A stretch of 64,000 nt of DNA from Clostridium sp. (GTDB lineage Bacteria; Bacillota; Clostridia; Clostridiales; Clostridiaceae), in assembly GCF_017888565.1 (NCBI RefSeq), contig NZ_JAGHFX010000058.1, positions 310,001 to 374,000 on the forward strand, in the 5' to 3' direction. Made by a program: the position numbers and the translations under genes. Positions 46,625-54,326 of the stretch are shown one piece after another. The notes under the pieces are model-generated. The model saw only the letters and a list, made by a program, of their open reading frames with translations, searched no databases and was not told where the DNA came from. Numbering within the stretch: the first letter of the stretch is position 1; each line of letters opens with the position of its first letter.

Positions 46625-47431
46625 GTGTATTGTGTAATACAAGAAATAAAACTTAAAAAAGAAAATACTTATGGAGAATACAAAGAACTTGAGGCATATT
46701 ATACATCATCAGTTAAATATGGTGTTAATTGTGGATATTATGGGTATGAATATACAGGAGGTAGATTTAAAAGATCTATAAAGAAGGCTTATAAAATAAG
46801 TATTCATAAGAGTTATAGGGAAAATGGTAAAGTTAAAAAGAAACAATGGAGTATAGGTACAATTGAATATTATGAAATTGCTACTAATTCTGATACATGG
46901 ATAGGTGATTATTGCAATTTAAATAATAAATGTGAATTAATCGGGATAAGAGAAGAACAACTTTGTAAAATGATATATAAAAAACTTAATCCATTAGTTG
47001 AAAAAATAGGGAAGGAATATAGAAAAACGAAAGAATACGAAACTCATAAGAAACATGAAAAAATAATAAATAAGTATATAAAAGATAAAATAAACTTTGA
47101 AGAAATATATGGAAGAGGCTCTTATGATAAATGTTATGATGTTTTTGGAATACTTAGAAATAAGGAAATGCTAGAACAAATAAAAAGACAGTATGAATCA
47201 GCTAAAGAACAGCAGCGTAGTTACTATGAAGATTTTAAAAGTAACTACAAAAGCTATAATTCAGATAGTAGTTACCAGAAAAATAAACATAGTAACTACA
47301 ATAAAGAAGATAAGGACAAGTATAAGAAAATATATAAAACCTTAGCAAAAACATATCACCCAGATATAGCGAAAGATGATGGGGAAATGATGAAAATAGT
47401 TAATAAATTAAAAGTAGAATGGGGGATATAG
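46625..47431 (+). CDS. Protein with C-terminal J-domain-like segment
   Basis: 268 aa beginning at GTG 46625 with AAGGGG in front. The last 40 residues read KYKKIYKTLAKTYHPDIAKD and then GEMMKIVNKLKVEWGI, a J-domain half with the HPD motif that stimulates Hsp70 ATPase. The rest is basic, rich in Tyr/Lys/Asn, without a domain I recognise. The segment before the J-domain contains two copies of a 32-bp repeated DNA element encoding SYYEDFKSNY and SSYQKNKHSNY. It lies just outside the left end of the tRNA-Leu island and might be part of older mobile DNA. Confidence 0.6.
   Translation: MYCVIQEIKLKKENTYGEYKELEAYYTSSVKYGVNCGYYGYEYTGGRFKRSIKKAYKISIHKSYRENGKVKKKQWSIGTIEYYEIATNSDTWIGDYCNLNNKCELIGIREEQLCKMIYKKLNPLVEKIGKEYRKTKEYETHKKHEKIINKYIKDKINFEEIYGRGSYDKCYDVFGILRNKEMLEQIKRQYESAKEQQRSYYEDFKSNYKSYNSDSSYQKNKHSNYNKEDKDKYKKIYKTLAKTYHPDIAKDDGEMMKIVNKLKVEWGI
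47217..47248. repeat. GTAGTTACT-N14-AGTAACTAC element, copy 2 (inside the J-domain gene)
   Basis: Perfect 9-bp arms with the same 14-bp spacing; in frame within the coding sequence. Confidence 0.8.
47268..47299. repeat. GTAGTTACC-N14-AGTAACTAC element, copy 3 (inside the J-domain gene)
   Basis: One mismatch in the left arm, same 14-bp spacing. It starts 51 bp after copy 2. Confidence 0.75.
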
Positions 47432-47462
47432 TAGTTACTAAATATATTTATGTAGTAACCAC
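47431..47462. repeat. GTAGTTACT-N14-AGTAACCAC element, copy 4
   Basis: One mismatch in the right arm, same spacing. It begins at the last base of the J-domain gene. Confidence 0.75.
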
Positions 47463-47514
47463 ATGTATATACTTGGATATAGATAATTTCTAAATTTATT
47501 TTATGATTAAATAA

Positions 47515-47558
47515 AGAAAAAACACTTAAATCTTGAAGTTACAAGAGTTTAAGTGTTT
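47515..47558 (-). terminator. Displaced host terminator of tRNA-Leu
   Basis: AAACACTTAAA / TTTAAGTGTTT hairpin with a T-run on the minus strand. It abuts the left att repeat, so before integration it would have directly followed the tRNA-Leu gene. Confidence 0.65.
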
Positions 47559-47579
47559 TTGGTGCCGGCAGAGGGAATC
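47559..47579. repeat. attL core (copy of tRNA-Leu 3' end)
   Basis: 21 bp TTGGTGCCGGCAGAGGGAAT plus C, identical to 61337-61357. It corresponds to the CCA end, acceptor stem and part of the T-arm of tRNA-Leu. The match breaks at 47580. Confidence 0.9.
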
Positions 47580-47682
47580 AAAATATCAATTTTGGTACAA
47601 GTATTAAATAACTCTGTAATTTTGATATTTAAAGGGTTTATACCATTTCGCAAATTATAATATTTTTATTAATTGTTACACT

Positions 47683-47709
47683 AGTTGTAACAAAAAGTGT
47701 AACAAAAAA
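47683..47709. promoter_or_regulatory. Left arm-type integrase binding repeat
   Basis: A 27-bp stretch with two TGTAACAAA units, matching 61251-61277 at 26 of 27 positions in the same orientation. A further inverted TTGTTACA lies at about 47673-47680. Confidence 0.65.
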
Positions 47710-47733
47710 ATAGGCTGATATAAATATACCAAC

Positions 47734-48912
47734 CTATGCAAACATATTATTTATCTTATCATATTCTTTAATATCTTTATGTTTATTGACTTCTGCATAA
47801 ACTCCCATAGTAACAGATATATCAGTATGGCCTACCCAGTTCATTATAGTTTTTAAATTAATATCGTTACTTATACAGTTAGTAATAAATATATGTCTTA
47901 AACTATGGAAATGTATATCAGTTTTTATTTCAGCCTTCTTAAGAGCTGCTTTTAAACGCCTATTAGGTTGTTTATTATCTAAATAATCACCATTTTCCTT
48001 ACAGAAGATTAATTTATTATCAAAATATAACTCTCCAAGCCTAAGTTTATTTTCTTTATTATTTTTGATAAGAGATTTGAGTATAGGAGTAAGTAAAGAT
48101 GGAAAAGGAACTTCTCTTATACTCTTTTTAGTCTTAGGAATAGTAACTCTATTTTCATAGATCTTCTTACCTTCCTTAGTACGTTCTCCAGTCCATACAT
48201 ATTTAACAGATTTATTTATTCTTATAACTCTATTATCAAAGTCTATATCCTTTTCTTGTAGAGCCATAGCCTCACCTAGACGAAGTCCACACATTAAGCC
48301 TAATAATATTATTCCCTCGAGTTTATCTCCTTGTAGAGCTTTTATTAAGGCTTTTTGCTCATCTTCTGAAATATAGTTTTCTTTTTCTTCTATAACATCA
48401 TGATTTTTAGGATAAACTATACCTCTAGTAGGATTATTCTTAACTTTATTTATAGTAATAGCGTAATCAAAGCATTTACCAATAGCACGATTAAGATTTT
48501 TAATTTGTGATAAAGTATGTTTTTCTAATAATTTATTAGTTATTTTTTGAAGATATAAAGTATCTACATCAATTAATTTAACATCATTTAATCCTTTAGT
48601 AGGTTTTATATATAATCTATATATACCTTCAATTCTTTCAAAGGTAGACGGCTTTAATTCTTGTTTTTTAATATTCCATATCCAATCATAAAAGAAGTTT
48701 CCTAAAGTGGAATTATCGCTATTTATCGTATGTGTTTCTTGGTATTCTTTTAATTTGGCTTTAGCTTCCTTTTGAGTTTTACCATATATGACTTTTCTTT
48801 TAGGTTTTCCAGTTAGAGGGTCATATCCTTTAAATATAGCAATACGCCAGTATTTTATACCATTTCTAGTTACCCACCCGGCAGAGCCTTCACCATTAGA
48901 CCTTTTAGCCAT
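47734..48912 (-). CDS. int: Tyrosine integrase of the island
   Basis: 392 aa from the second ATG (48912), with AAGGAG nine bases upstream. Three domains typical of phage/Tn916-like integrases: an N-terminal AP2-like arm-binding domain (RKVIYGKTQKEAKAKLKEYQ), a SAM-like core-binding domain (about 60-160) and a catalytic domain. Catalytic residues are visible: Arg in GLMCGLRLGEAM, His-x-x-Arg in FHSLRHIFIT, His in WVGHTDISVT and Tyr in MGVYAEV. It points at the adjacent attL core, 155 bp away. It should integrate the island into the tRNA-Leu gene. Confidence 0.95.
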   Translation of the reverse strand: MAKRSNGEGSAGWVTRNGIKYWRIAIFKGYDPLTGKPKRKVIYGKTQKEAKAKLKEYQETHTINSDNSTLGNFFYDWIWNIKKQELKPSTFERIEGIYRLYIKPTKGLNDVKLIDVDTLYLQKITNKLLEKHTLSQIKNLNRAIGKCFDYAITINKVKNNPTRGIVYPKNHDVIEEKENYISEDEQKALIKALQGDKLEGIILLGLMCGLRLGEAMALQEKDIDFDNRVIRINKSVKYVWTGERTKEGKKIYENRVTIPKTKKSIREVPFPSLLTPILKSLIKNNKENKLRLGELYFDNKLIFCKENGDYLDNKQPNRRLKAALKKAEIKTDIHFHSLRHIFITNCISNDINLKTIMNWVGHTDISVTMGVYAEVNKHKDIKEYDKINNMFA

Positions 48913-48942
48913 TATATACATCTCCTTTCTTATATTTTATGA

Positions 48943-49005
48943 TGTAGTGGTATTGACACTACATTTCCCCATTATGTTGGCGATAATTCCACACAAGTGG
49001 GGAAA
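48943..49005. promoter_or_regulatory. Two inverted repeats in the int promoter region
   Basis: TGTAGTG / CACTACA (7-nt centre, 48943-48963) and TTTCCCC / GGGGAAA (48964-70 and 48999-49005) lie end to end, just upstream of the int ribosome binding site. Possible operator or attenuator controlling the integrase. Confidence 0.45.
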
Positions 49006-49009
49006 GATT

Positions 49010-49043
49010 CGGAAAAAGGTTACCGAATATAATTAGGCAACCT
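49010..49043 (-). terminator. Terminator after the Uma2 gene
   Basis: On the minus strand AAGGTTGCC / GGTAACCTT with one mismatch, followed by TTTTTCC. Confidence 0.6.
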
Positions 49044-49050
49044 TAATAAA

Positions 49051-49626
49051 TTAAGTTAAGTCTAAAGATGAAAAATCAATATTAAGGTCTTTAAATATAG
49101 ATACTGGTACCACATCATCAAATGAATAGATATTAGGTGTATCATAGCCAGTATCAGTTAGGTTATAAACTAATATATTCTTTTTCATAGGGTTAATAAT
49201 CCAGTATTCTTGTACTTTATACTTTTCATATAAACCAGCTTTTCTTATATAGTCATTGCTAGGATTAAAAGGCGATACAACTTCTACAATCATATTTGGT
49301 GAGCCTGTGCAACCTTTATCAGTTAATTTAGACTTATCACATATAACAGATATATCGGGTTGAACTATATTCTTGCTACTATTAATACCCTCATTATCAT
49401 CAATAAGAATTACATCAAATGGAGCAGGATAGACTTCACAGGAGCCATTATTGGCTTTAGTATAGTTTTCTAGTTGGTTAGATACCTTCATAATTATTTT
49501 TTGATGTATTCTTGAAGGAGCAGGGCTCATATTATATATTTTTCCTTCAATAATCTCTATACGCTCATTTTCATCATAAGTAAGGTAATCTTTATAAGTA
49601 TAAGTTTTATTTTCCTTTGCTAACAT
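49051..49626 (-). CDS. Uma2 family (DUF820) restriction-endonuclease-like protein
   Basis: 191 aa with AGGAGA upstream. The Uma2 pattern is complete: YLTYDENERIEIIEGKIYNMSPAPSRIHQKI at the start, the PD-(D/E)XK core VQPDISVICDKSKL with the metal-binding Asp, MIVEVVSPFNPSNDYIRK as the E-x-x-S strand, KAGLYEKYKVQEYWIINP with the Lys, and a C-terminal beta strand. Uma2 proteins are PD-(D/E)XK nuclease-fold proteins; biological roles are unclear. It lies between int and the repressor, a position used for accessory genes. Confidence 0.88.
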   Translation of the reverse strand: MLAKENKTYTYKDYLTYDENERIEIIEGKIYNMSPAPSRIHQKIIMKVSNQLENYTKANNGSCEVYPAPFDVILIDDNEGINSSKNIVQPDISVICDKSKLTDKGCTGSPNMIVEVVSPFNPSNDYIRKAGLYEKYKVQEYWIINPMKKNILVYNLTDTGYDTPNIYSFDDVVPVSIFKDLNIDFSSLDLT

Positions 49627-49734
49627 AATAAAATCTCCTTTCTTATATTTAATATCTTCGTCTTAATTTCGGACTAAGTATAAAATGTAGTTACCTTTGA
49701 TTTTTTTTATAGTATCTACATATTAGTTTGGGGG

Positions 49735-50256
49735 TTATCTTTTAGTTAATTCAGCTAAATCATTAATAAGATTAGTTTGGTTTTTAATCAATTCATTAGC
49801 AGAAGGGACAGGAGAATCCTCTCTACCTTCAAATTTTATTGAAATTCCCAAATTATAAATATTGCGATATAAATCATGTATTAGGTTGAGTTTATCTAAA
49901 TTACCTTCTTTTGAATCAGAGAAAATTGTTAAAAACATTGTATCGACAATATTTGTAATTAATTTAGAAACTTTAGGGTTATCAGATAACTCAATTATTT
50001 TTGAAAGTGCTTGAAAATCATTGTGTAATATAACACTATTGAATTTTCGATAATCACTTCTACCTAAAATATAATCTGTTTGAACATTTAGGGCGTCAGA
50101 TAATTTTTCAATAGTTTCAAATTTGGGAATTCTATCTCCTCTTTCATACTTATTTATAGCAGATAGGGAAATTTTACTTTTATCAGACAATTCTCGTTGC
50201 GTTAAGTTTCTTTCAGTACGTAACTTTCTTATATTATTACCGATAGTATTATCCAT
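49735..50256 (-). CDS. XRE-family repressor of the island
   Basis: 173 aa with GGAGG. The N-terminus (IGNNIRKLRTERNLTQRELSDKSKISLSAINKYERGDRIPKFETIEKLSDALNV) is a classic lambda-repressor-like HTH. The C-terminal region (85-173) is helical and lacks an autocleavage (LexA) peptidase motif, so induction would need an anti-repressor or a helper-phage protein, as in Stl of SaPIs. It is divergent from the Cro-like gene across an operator region. Confidence 0.88.
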   Translation of the reverse strand: MDNTIGNNIRKLRTERNLTQRELSDKSKISLSAINKYERGDRIPKFETIEKLSDALNVQTDYILGRSDYRKFNSVILHNDFQALSKIIELSDNPKVSKLITNIVDTMFLTIFSDSKEGNLDKLNLIHDLYRNIYNLGISIKFEGREDSPVPSANELIKNQTNLINDLAELTKR

Positions 50257-50305
50257 GGTTAAAACCTCCTTACTTCAATTATAGCAACAAAAATATAGAA
50301 AGTAC

Positions 50306-50317
50306 ACACTTTTGTGC
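50306..50317. promoter_or_regulatory. Operator copy 1
   Basis: ACACTTTTGTGC, next to the -35 box of the rightward promoter. Confidence 0.75.
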
Positions 50318-50346
50318 TTGACATACACTTTTGTGCGTGATAATAT
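50318..50346 (+). promoter_or_regulatory. Rightward early promoter
   Basis: TTGACA, 17 bp, TAATAT. Operator copy 2 lies between the boxes, so repressor binding would block transcription of the Cro-like gene and everything downstream. Confidence 0.75.
50325..50336. promoter_or_regulatory. Operator copy 2
   Basis: ACACTTTTGTGC, same orientation as copy 1, centre 19 bp away (near two helix turns). Confidence 0.75.
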
Positions 50347-50357
50347 AAAATTAACAA

Positions 50358-50369
50358 GCACAAAAGTGT
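50358..50369. promoter_or_regulatory. Operator copy 3
   Basis: GCACAAAAGTGT, the inverted form, centre 33 bp after copy 2; lies between the promoter and the Cro-like start. Confidence 0.75.
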
Positions 50370-50386
50370 GTAAAGGTGGTGAGTAA

Positions 50387-50587
50387 ATGGGATTAAAATT
50401 AAAGATTAAAAGAATAGAAAAAGGTATTAAACAATGCGAGTTAGCAGAAAGAGTAGGAATTTCTAGATATTCATTATCAGCACTGGAAAGAGATAAGATA
50501 AAAAGTCCTAAATTAGAAGTTATGAAAAAAATAGCAAAAGTACTTGACACATCAGTTACTGAACTTTTTTTCAGTGAAGAAGAATAA
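50387..50587 (+). CDS. Cro-like XRE-family protein
   Basis: 66 aa, a single HTH domain (LKLKIKRIEKGIKQCELAERVGISRYSLSALERDKIKSPKLEVMKKIAKVLDTSVTELFF), with AAAGGTGGTGAG as ribosome binding site. Divergent from the repressor gene; both likely compete for the three operators between them. First gene of the island's rightward transcript. Confidence 0.85.
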   Translation: MGLKLKIKRIEKGIKQCELAERVGISRYSLSALERDKIKSPKLEVMKKIAKVLDTSVTELFFSEEE

Positions 50588-50735
50588 TTGTTGCTACTTA
50601 TGGCAATAAACATATCAAAAATCTTTCGCAACAAGTGGCGAAAATAAATCATATCTAAATGACACTACAGAGTAAGACAAAAATAAAGTGCAATGCTTTA
50701 TAGATATTAAATAGAGAAATGAAAGGATTGATATT

Positions 50736-51221
50736 ATGGCATATACAAAAAATGGAATGAATATGTATGTAGGTCGATATCGGGTGGTATGTGAATTTTG
50801 TAGAGAAACGTTAAAACCTTGTAAAGAGGATAATTATATCTATTGCAAGAATGGAGGTCAAATTTACCGTTTTGATGATGAAACCTTAGTTTACTATAAA
50901 GAAGGTAGAAATAAAGCAAATTTAACAGTAAATAGCTTAAAGTCGCAAGGAATTGAAATAATAAATAATAATTCAACAGATGAAGACTTAATGTTTAAGT
51001 TCTATGAAAAAGATATACATAAAATAGCTGATATTTTTGGAGCAAGAACATTAGGGGCAAATATAAAATCAGCTAGCAAGAGGAATTTAAAATTATTTGA
51101 ATGGTTCAATGAAAATAAACAGTATTATCTTGAAAAAGGACTAATAAAAGAAATTTCAGAAGAGAGAAAAGAACAAGCTAGAAAATCTCTTGAAAAATTT
51201 AGGGAGAGAATAAGCGAATAA
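50736..51221 (+). CDS. Hypothetical island protein with N-terminal cysteine motif
   Basis: 161 aa, ribosome binding site GAAAGGATTG. I do not recognise it. The first 45 residues contain CEFCRETLKPC and a later cysteine (YIYC), a possible zinc knuckle, followed by a RFDDETLVYY strand. The C-terminal half is basic and helical (KSASKRNLKLFEWFNENKQYYLEKGL). It occupies the place where antirepressor or early regulatory genes sit in related elements. Confidence 0.6.
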   Translation: MAYTKNGMNMYVGRYRVVCEFCRETLKPCKEDNYIYCKNGGQIYRFDDETLVYYKEGRNKANLTVNSLKSQGIEIINNNSTDEDLMFKFYEKDIHKIADIFGARTLGANIKSASKRNLKLFEWFNENKQYYLEKGLIKEISEERKEQARKSLEKFRERISE

Positions 51222-51347
51222 AGAGTTAAATTTAAATTTTAGAGCGTATTTAGGTATAAAACTATATTTAAATATTCAAAAGCTGAAATAGGAGCCTAAA
51301 AGCATTAATACTTAAATTTGTTTAATAAAATTATGGAGGGATAAAGA

Positions 51348-51578
51348 ATGGAAGAATTAGAACAACAACCAATAACAATACAAGAGTATAGAAAGAAAGT
51401 AGATAAATTAACTTGTAAAATTCCAGAACTTGCAGAAATGTTAGATATATCTGTAGATAAAGCAAGAAGATTAACACATATAGAAGGATTTCCTTGTATA
51501 CGTATGGGGAGAGATATAAGGATTATTTTAAGCAAATTAGATGAATGGTTATCAGAACATATCGGAGAAGTATTATAG
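51348..51578 (+). CDS. xis: Excisionase-family HTH protein
   Basis: 76 aa with GGAGGG. The core KIPELAEMLDISVDKARRLTHIEGFPCIRMGRDIRIILSKLDEWL is the MerR-like winged HTH of the excisionase/AlpA-type family (helix-turn-helix, then R.GR.IRI...LDEWL). It likely bends att DNA and directs the integrase to excision. Position early in the rightward transcript is as expected. Confidence 0.8.
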   Translation: MEELEQQPITIQEYRKKVDKLTCKIPELAEMLDISVDKARRLTHIEGFPCIRMGRDIRIILSKLDEWLSEHIGEVL

Positions 51579-51589
51579 GAGGTGTAGGC

Positions 51590-51691
51590 ATGGATATAAA
51601 AATATTTAGAGCATATGTGAAGTTATGTAAGGAATGGGACAAGCCTATTACATGGAGTGGACTTCATAATTTTAAAATGGCATTTAAGTAG
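51590..51691 (+). CDS. 33-aa hypothetical island protein
   Basis: AGGAGGTGTAGGC then ATG 51590. The product MDIKIFRAYVKLCKEWDKPI and then TWSGLHNFKMAFK is compact and basic, with aromatic residues. The very good ribosome binding site and the tight fit between neighbours support a real gene. Function unknown. Confidence 0.6.
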   Translation: MDIKIFRAYVKLCKEWDKPITWSGLHNFKMAFK

Positions 51692-51699
51692 GTGAGAAC

Positions 51700-52527
51700 T
51701 TGAATATTCCTTATCATAAAATAGATTCAAGAATACTTGAATATGAAATAGATAGTATAGAGTTTAAGTTTGGTATGTGGATTACAAAAAAAGAATTTGG
51801 GCAAAGGTTAAATAATAATAATCCATTACCTAAAGGACAATTTTTTATGAGTGTTAGAGTTGTTGCTAAGGATATAGAAATTACTGAAATGATTGCTAGA
51901 AGGTTAATAAAACAGTTTACAAAGTTAGATATTATAAGACTTGTAGCGAGTTCAAAAAATCCAAAACAAGGGTCGATTTATGAGTATTTAGTACAGGTTG
52001 AAAACAACACAGTAGAAAACATAGTAGTAACACAGTTAGAACACAGTAAAAGTGAGAGAACAAAAGGACTTGAAGATAATAAAGAACACAGTAAAAACAC
52101 ATATAATAACACAGTAGATAACACATCTAAAAATAAAAATAAAAGAAAAGAAAATATATATAATACTATTTTTGATTTTTGGATAAGTAAAAATGTTAGA
52201 AAGCATAGAGCATTAACTAATGAAATGAAAAAAGCTATAGATAAAGCATTAAAGGAATACTCTAAAGATGAAATATTGGAGGCTATTAATAACTATGGCG
52301 ATATGTATAATGACCTTAATTATCAATGGTGTAACTATCAATGGGGATTAAATGAATTTCTAGTAAGAAAGGATAAAGATGGTATAAGACAAATAGGATT
52401 GTTTTTAAATGATGGTAGCAAGTATTTAAATTACTTAAAAGTCAATGAAATGAAGACAAAGAAAGTGGAACAAAGTAATGATAGTAAAAGTATAGAAATA
52501 GAGGAGTTTTTAGGAGGAAGAGTGTAG
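51700..52527 (+). CDS. DnaD-like replication protein
   Basis: 275 aa from TTG 51700, AGGTGAG upstream. The N-terminal half looks like a winged-helix replication protein (FGMWITKKEFGQRLNNNNPL, then MIARRLIKQFTKLDIIRLV). A low-complexity linker rich in Asn/Lys/Ser follows, then a C-terminal helical region (IYNTIFDFWISKNVRKHRAL ... QWGLNEFL) similar to the conserved end of phage DnaD/DnaT-like loaders. It lies directly ahead of the helicase gene, as helicase-loader genes do. Confidence 0.65.
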   Translation: MNIPYHKIDSRILEYEIDSIEFKFGMWITKKEFGQRLNNNNPLPKGQFFMSVRVVAKDIEITEMIARRLIKQFTKLDIIRLVASSKNPKQGSIYEYLVQVENNTVENIVVTQLEHSKSERTKGLEDNKEHSKNTYNNTVDNTSKNKNKRKENIYNTIFDFWISKNVRKHRALTNEMKKAIDKALKEYSKDEILEAINNYGDMYNDLNYQWCNYQWGLNEFLVRKDKDGIRQIGLFLNDGSKYLNYLKVNEMKTKKVEQSNDSKSIEIEEFLGGRV

Positions 52528-52528
52528 A

Positions 52529-53839
52529 ATGAAATCTTATTATGACAAGGATTTAGAGGAAAAATCTTTAGGAATTTATATAAGTAACCCTAATTTGCTA
52601 TATGAAAGTAGATTAAAGACAGATTATTTTCATAATACCCAAAATGGAATAATGTTTGAAACTATGATGAGATTGAAAAGTCAAAATAAAGATATAAATA
52701 TCATAACTGTAACTAAAGAGTTATCTAAAAACAAGAATAGTAAATGGTTACCTTCTGATATTAGTGATTTATTAGAACATAGTATGTATAGGTCAGCCAT
52801 AGAAAGTATTGAAAGAGAAATAATTTCACTATATGAAAAAAGAAATTTTAAAGAGCTAATACAAAAGTCTTTAATTAGATTAGAAGAGGAAGAGAACTTT
52901 GATATTGTAAAGGCTGACTTAATAAAAAATATAGAAACTAAATCAAGTGATGATATACCTATTATATCTATTACAGAATGTGTTGAGAAAGCCATAGAGA
53001 TAACAGAGGAGGCTTATAACTCTAATGGAAAAATAACAGGTATGGAAAGTGGATATAAGCATTTAGATGCCGTATTAAATGGATTTGAAAAGCCGAGTTA
53101 TATAGTTATAGGAGCTAGACCGGGAGTAGGGAAAACTGCATTTTCTTTAGAATTAGCAAAGAGATTATCGGAAAGAAATAATATATTGTATTTCTCTTTA
53201 GAAATGCCATTTGAGCAATTAGGGCAAAGATTATTAGCAAATACAACAAGTGTTCCACTTAAAAATATAAAAAATGGAAGAGTTACAGGAGAAACCTTTA
53301 ATAGACTTTTATATGGACCTAGTAAGTTATCAAATAACAAATGTTATGTAATAGAGAAAGAAAATTTAAAGATAGAAGATCTAGTAAGTATATGCACATC
53401 ATATAAACGAAAAAATGGGCTAGATGGAATAATAGTAGATTATTTTACTTTATTAAAAAGCTATAAATCATTTAGGGATAATAGGCTTTTATATAACTAT
53501 ATTAGTGAAGAACTAAGAATGTTATCTAAGAAATTAAAAATAAATATAATTTTATTGGCTCAATGCAATAGAAAGGCAGATGAAAAGAGAGATTTACAAT
53601 TAAATGATTTGAAAGAAACTGCTAATTTAGAGCAGGACGCTAATGTTGTAATGTTCTTAGAACAAAAAGATGATATAAGACCTTTAAAAGAAGGAGAGCC
53701 TAGAGAAGATTATATAAGAGCAACTATAAGAAAAAATAGAAGTGGAGAGAATAATATAGGAATAATGTTTAGGTATTATAAAGGCACTCAAATATTAGAT
53801 GAAGAAAAAGCTATTAGAATAAAGAAAGATGATAATTAA
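52529..53839 (+). CDS. DnaB-type replicative helicase
   Basis: 436 aa hexameric helicase, one base after the DnaD-like gene. N-terminal helical domain (1-110), linker, then RecA-like motor: Walker A GARPGVGKTAFSLELA, H1a LYFSLEMP, Walker B in DGIIVDYFTLL, H3 ILLAQCNRKADEKRDLQLND and H4 ATIRKNRSGENNI. Like phage and satellite helicases it would drive element replication after induction. Confidence 0.92.
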   Translation: MKSYYDKDLEEKSLGIYISNPNLLYESRLKTDYFHNTQNGIMFETMMRLKSQNKDINIITVTKELSKNKNSKWLPSDISDLLEHSMYRSAIESIEREIISLYEKRNFKELIQKSLIRLEEEENFDIVKADLIKNIETKSSDDIPIISITECVEKAIEITEEAYNSNGKITGMESGYKHLDAVLNGFEKPSYIVIGARPGVGKTAFSLELAKRLSERNNILYFSLEMPFEQLGQRLLANTTSVPLKNIKNGRVTGETFNRLLYGPSKLSNNKCYVIEKENLKIEDLVSICTSYKRKNGLDGIIVDYFTLLKSYKSFRDNRLLYNYISEELRMLSKKLKINIILLAQCNRKADEKRDLQLNDLKETANLEQDANVVMFLEQKDDIRPLKEGEPREDYIRATIRKNRSGENNIGIMFRYYKGTQILDEEKAIRIKKDDN

Positions 53840-53842
53840 GAG

Positions 53843-54022
53843 GTGATAAATATAGGTAAGACAGAAGAATTAATATATAAAGCCTTAATAATAGGCGAGA
53901 AGTATGTACAAGCTGATAAGCCTACTAAAATTGAAGTTGGTAAGCTTATGACCAGTAATAGAAGAGTTAAAAAAAGAGGTATAAAAAGAAAAAATGCTTA
54001 TAGATACTACCAATATCTATAA
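53843..54022 (+). CDS. 59-aa hypothetical island protein
   Basis: Open frame from GTG 53843, or from a later non-ATG codon at about 53852, after AAGAGGTGAT. Basic C-terminal end (RRVKKRGIKRKNAYRYYQYL). It continues the operon without a gap. The start codon is uncertain, and no family is recognised. Confidence 0.45.
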   Translation: MINIGKTEELIYKALIIGEKYVQADKPTKIEVGKLMTSNRRVKKRGIKRKNAYRYYQYL

Positions 54023-54025
54023 GCA

Positions 54026-54084
54026 AGGAGCTATCCAATAGGATACCTTTCATTCAGCAATTTAAGTGTATCCTATAAGCTCCT
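54026..54084 (+). ncRNA. Strong two-part stem-loop between small island genes
   Basis: AGGAGCT (54026-32) pairs with AGCTCCT (54078-84) and ATAGGATAC (54038-46) with GTATCCTAT (54068-76); bulges of 5 and 1 nt separate them and the loop is 21 nt. There is no T-run after it. It lies 12 bp before the next ribosome binding site. Candidate regulatory RNA structure or processing site. Confidence 0.5.
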
Positions 54085-54110
54085 AAATGTAAATAGGAGG
54101 AATTAGGCAA

Positions 54111-54323
54111 GTGAAGGTTTCAATAAATAATAAAAAAATATTTAAATATAAAGGTGTAGTTCATATAGTTTCAGAAATAAAAGAAGATATTAAAGGCTTT
54201 ACTGGTTGCTATCAGAAGAGAGAAGGTATTAAGTATTGTCTTATAAATTCTAATTTAAGTCCAATGAAAAAGAGAAGAACACTACATAATTTAATTAAAG
54301 ACAAGCATTTAACTAGGGGGTAG
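54111..54323 (+). CDS. 70-aa hypothetical island protein
   Basis: Starts at GTG 54111, with AGGAGG nine bases before. The C-terminal part (YCLINSNLSPMKKRRTLHNL) faintly recalls the start of ImmA/IrrE peptidases but has no HExxH, so no activity is proposed. Two Cys, basic. Confidence 0.55.
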   Translation: MKVSINNKKIFKYKGVVHIVSEIKEDIKGFTGCYQKREGIKYCLINSNLSPMKKRRTLHNLIKDKHLTRG

Positions 54324-54326
54324 ACT

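Noticed and set aside
47217-47299. CRISPR-like array in the J-domain gene
   Set aside because: Only short 9-bp arms are conserved, spacing is within palindromes rather than repeat-spacer units, and there are no cas genes.
47559-47579. Partial tRNA-Leu sequence taken as a broken tRNA gene
   Set aside because: Only the 3' 20 bases are present; it is the att duplicate, not a decayed tRNA.
54111-54323. ImmA/IrrE peptidase
   Set aside because: Only a faint likeness around INSNLSPMKKRRTL; the zinc motif HExxH is missing and the protein is too short.
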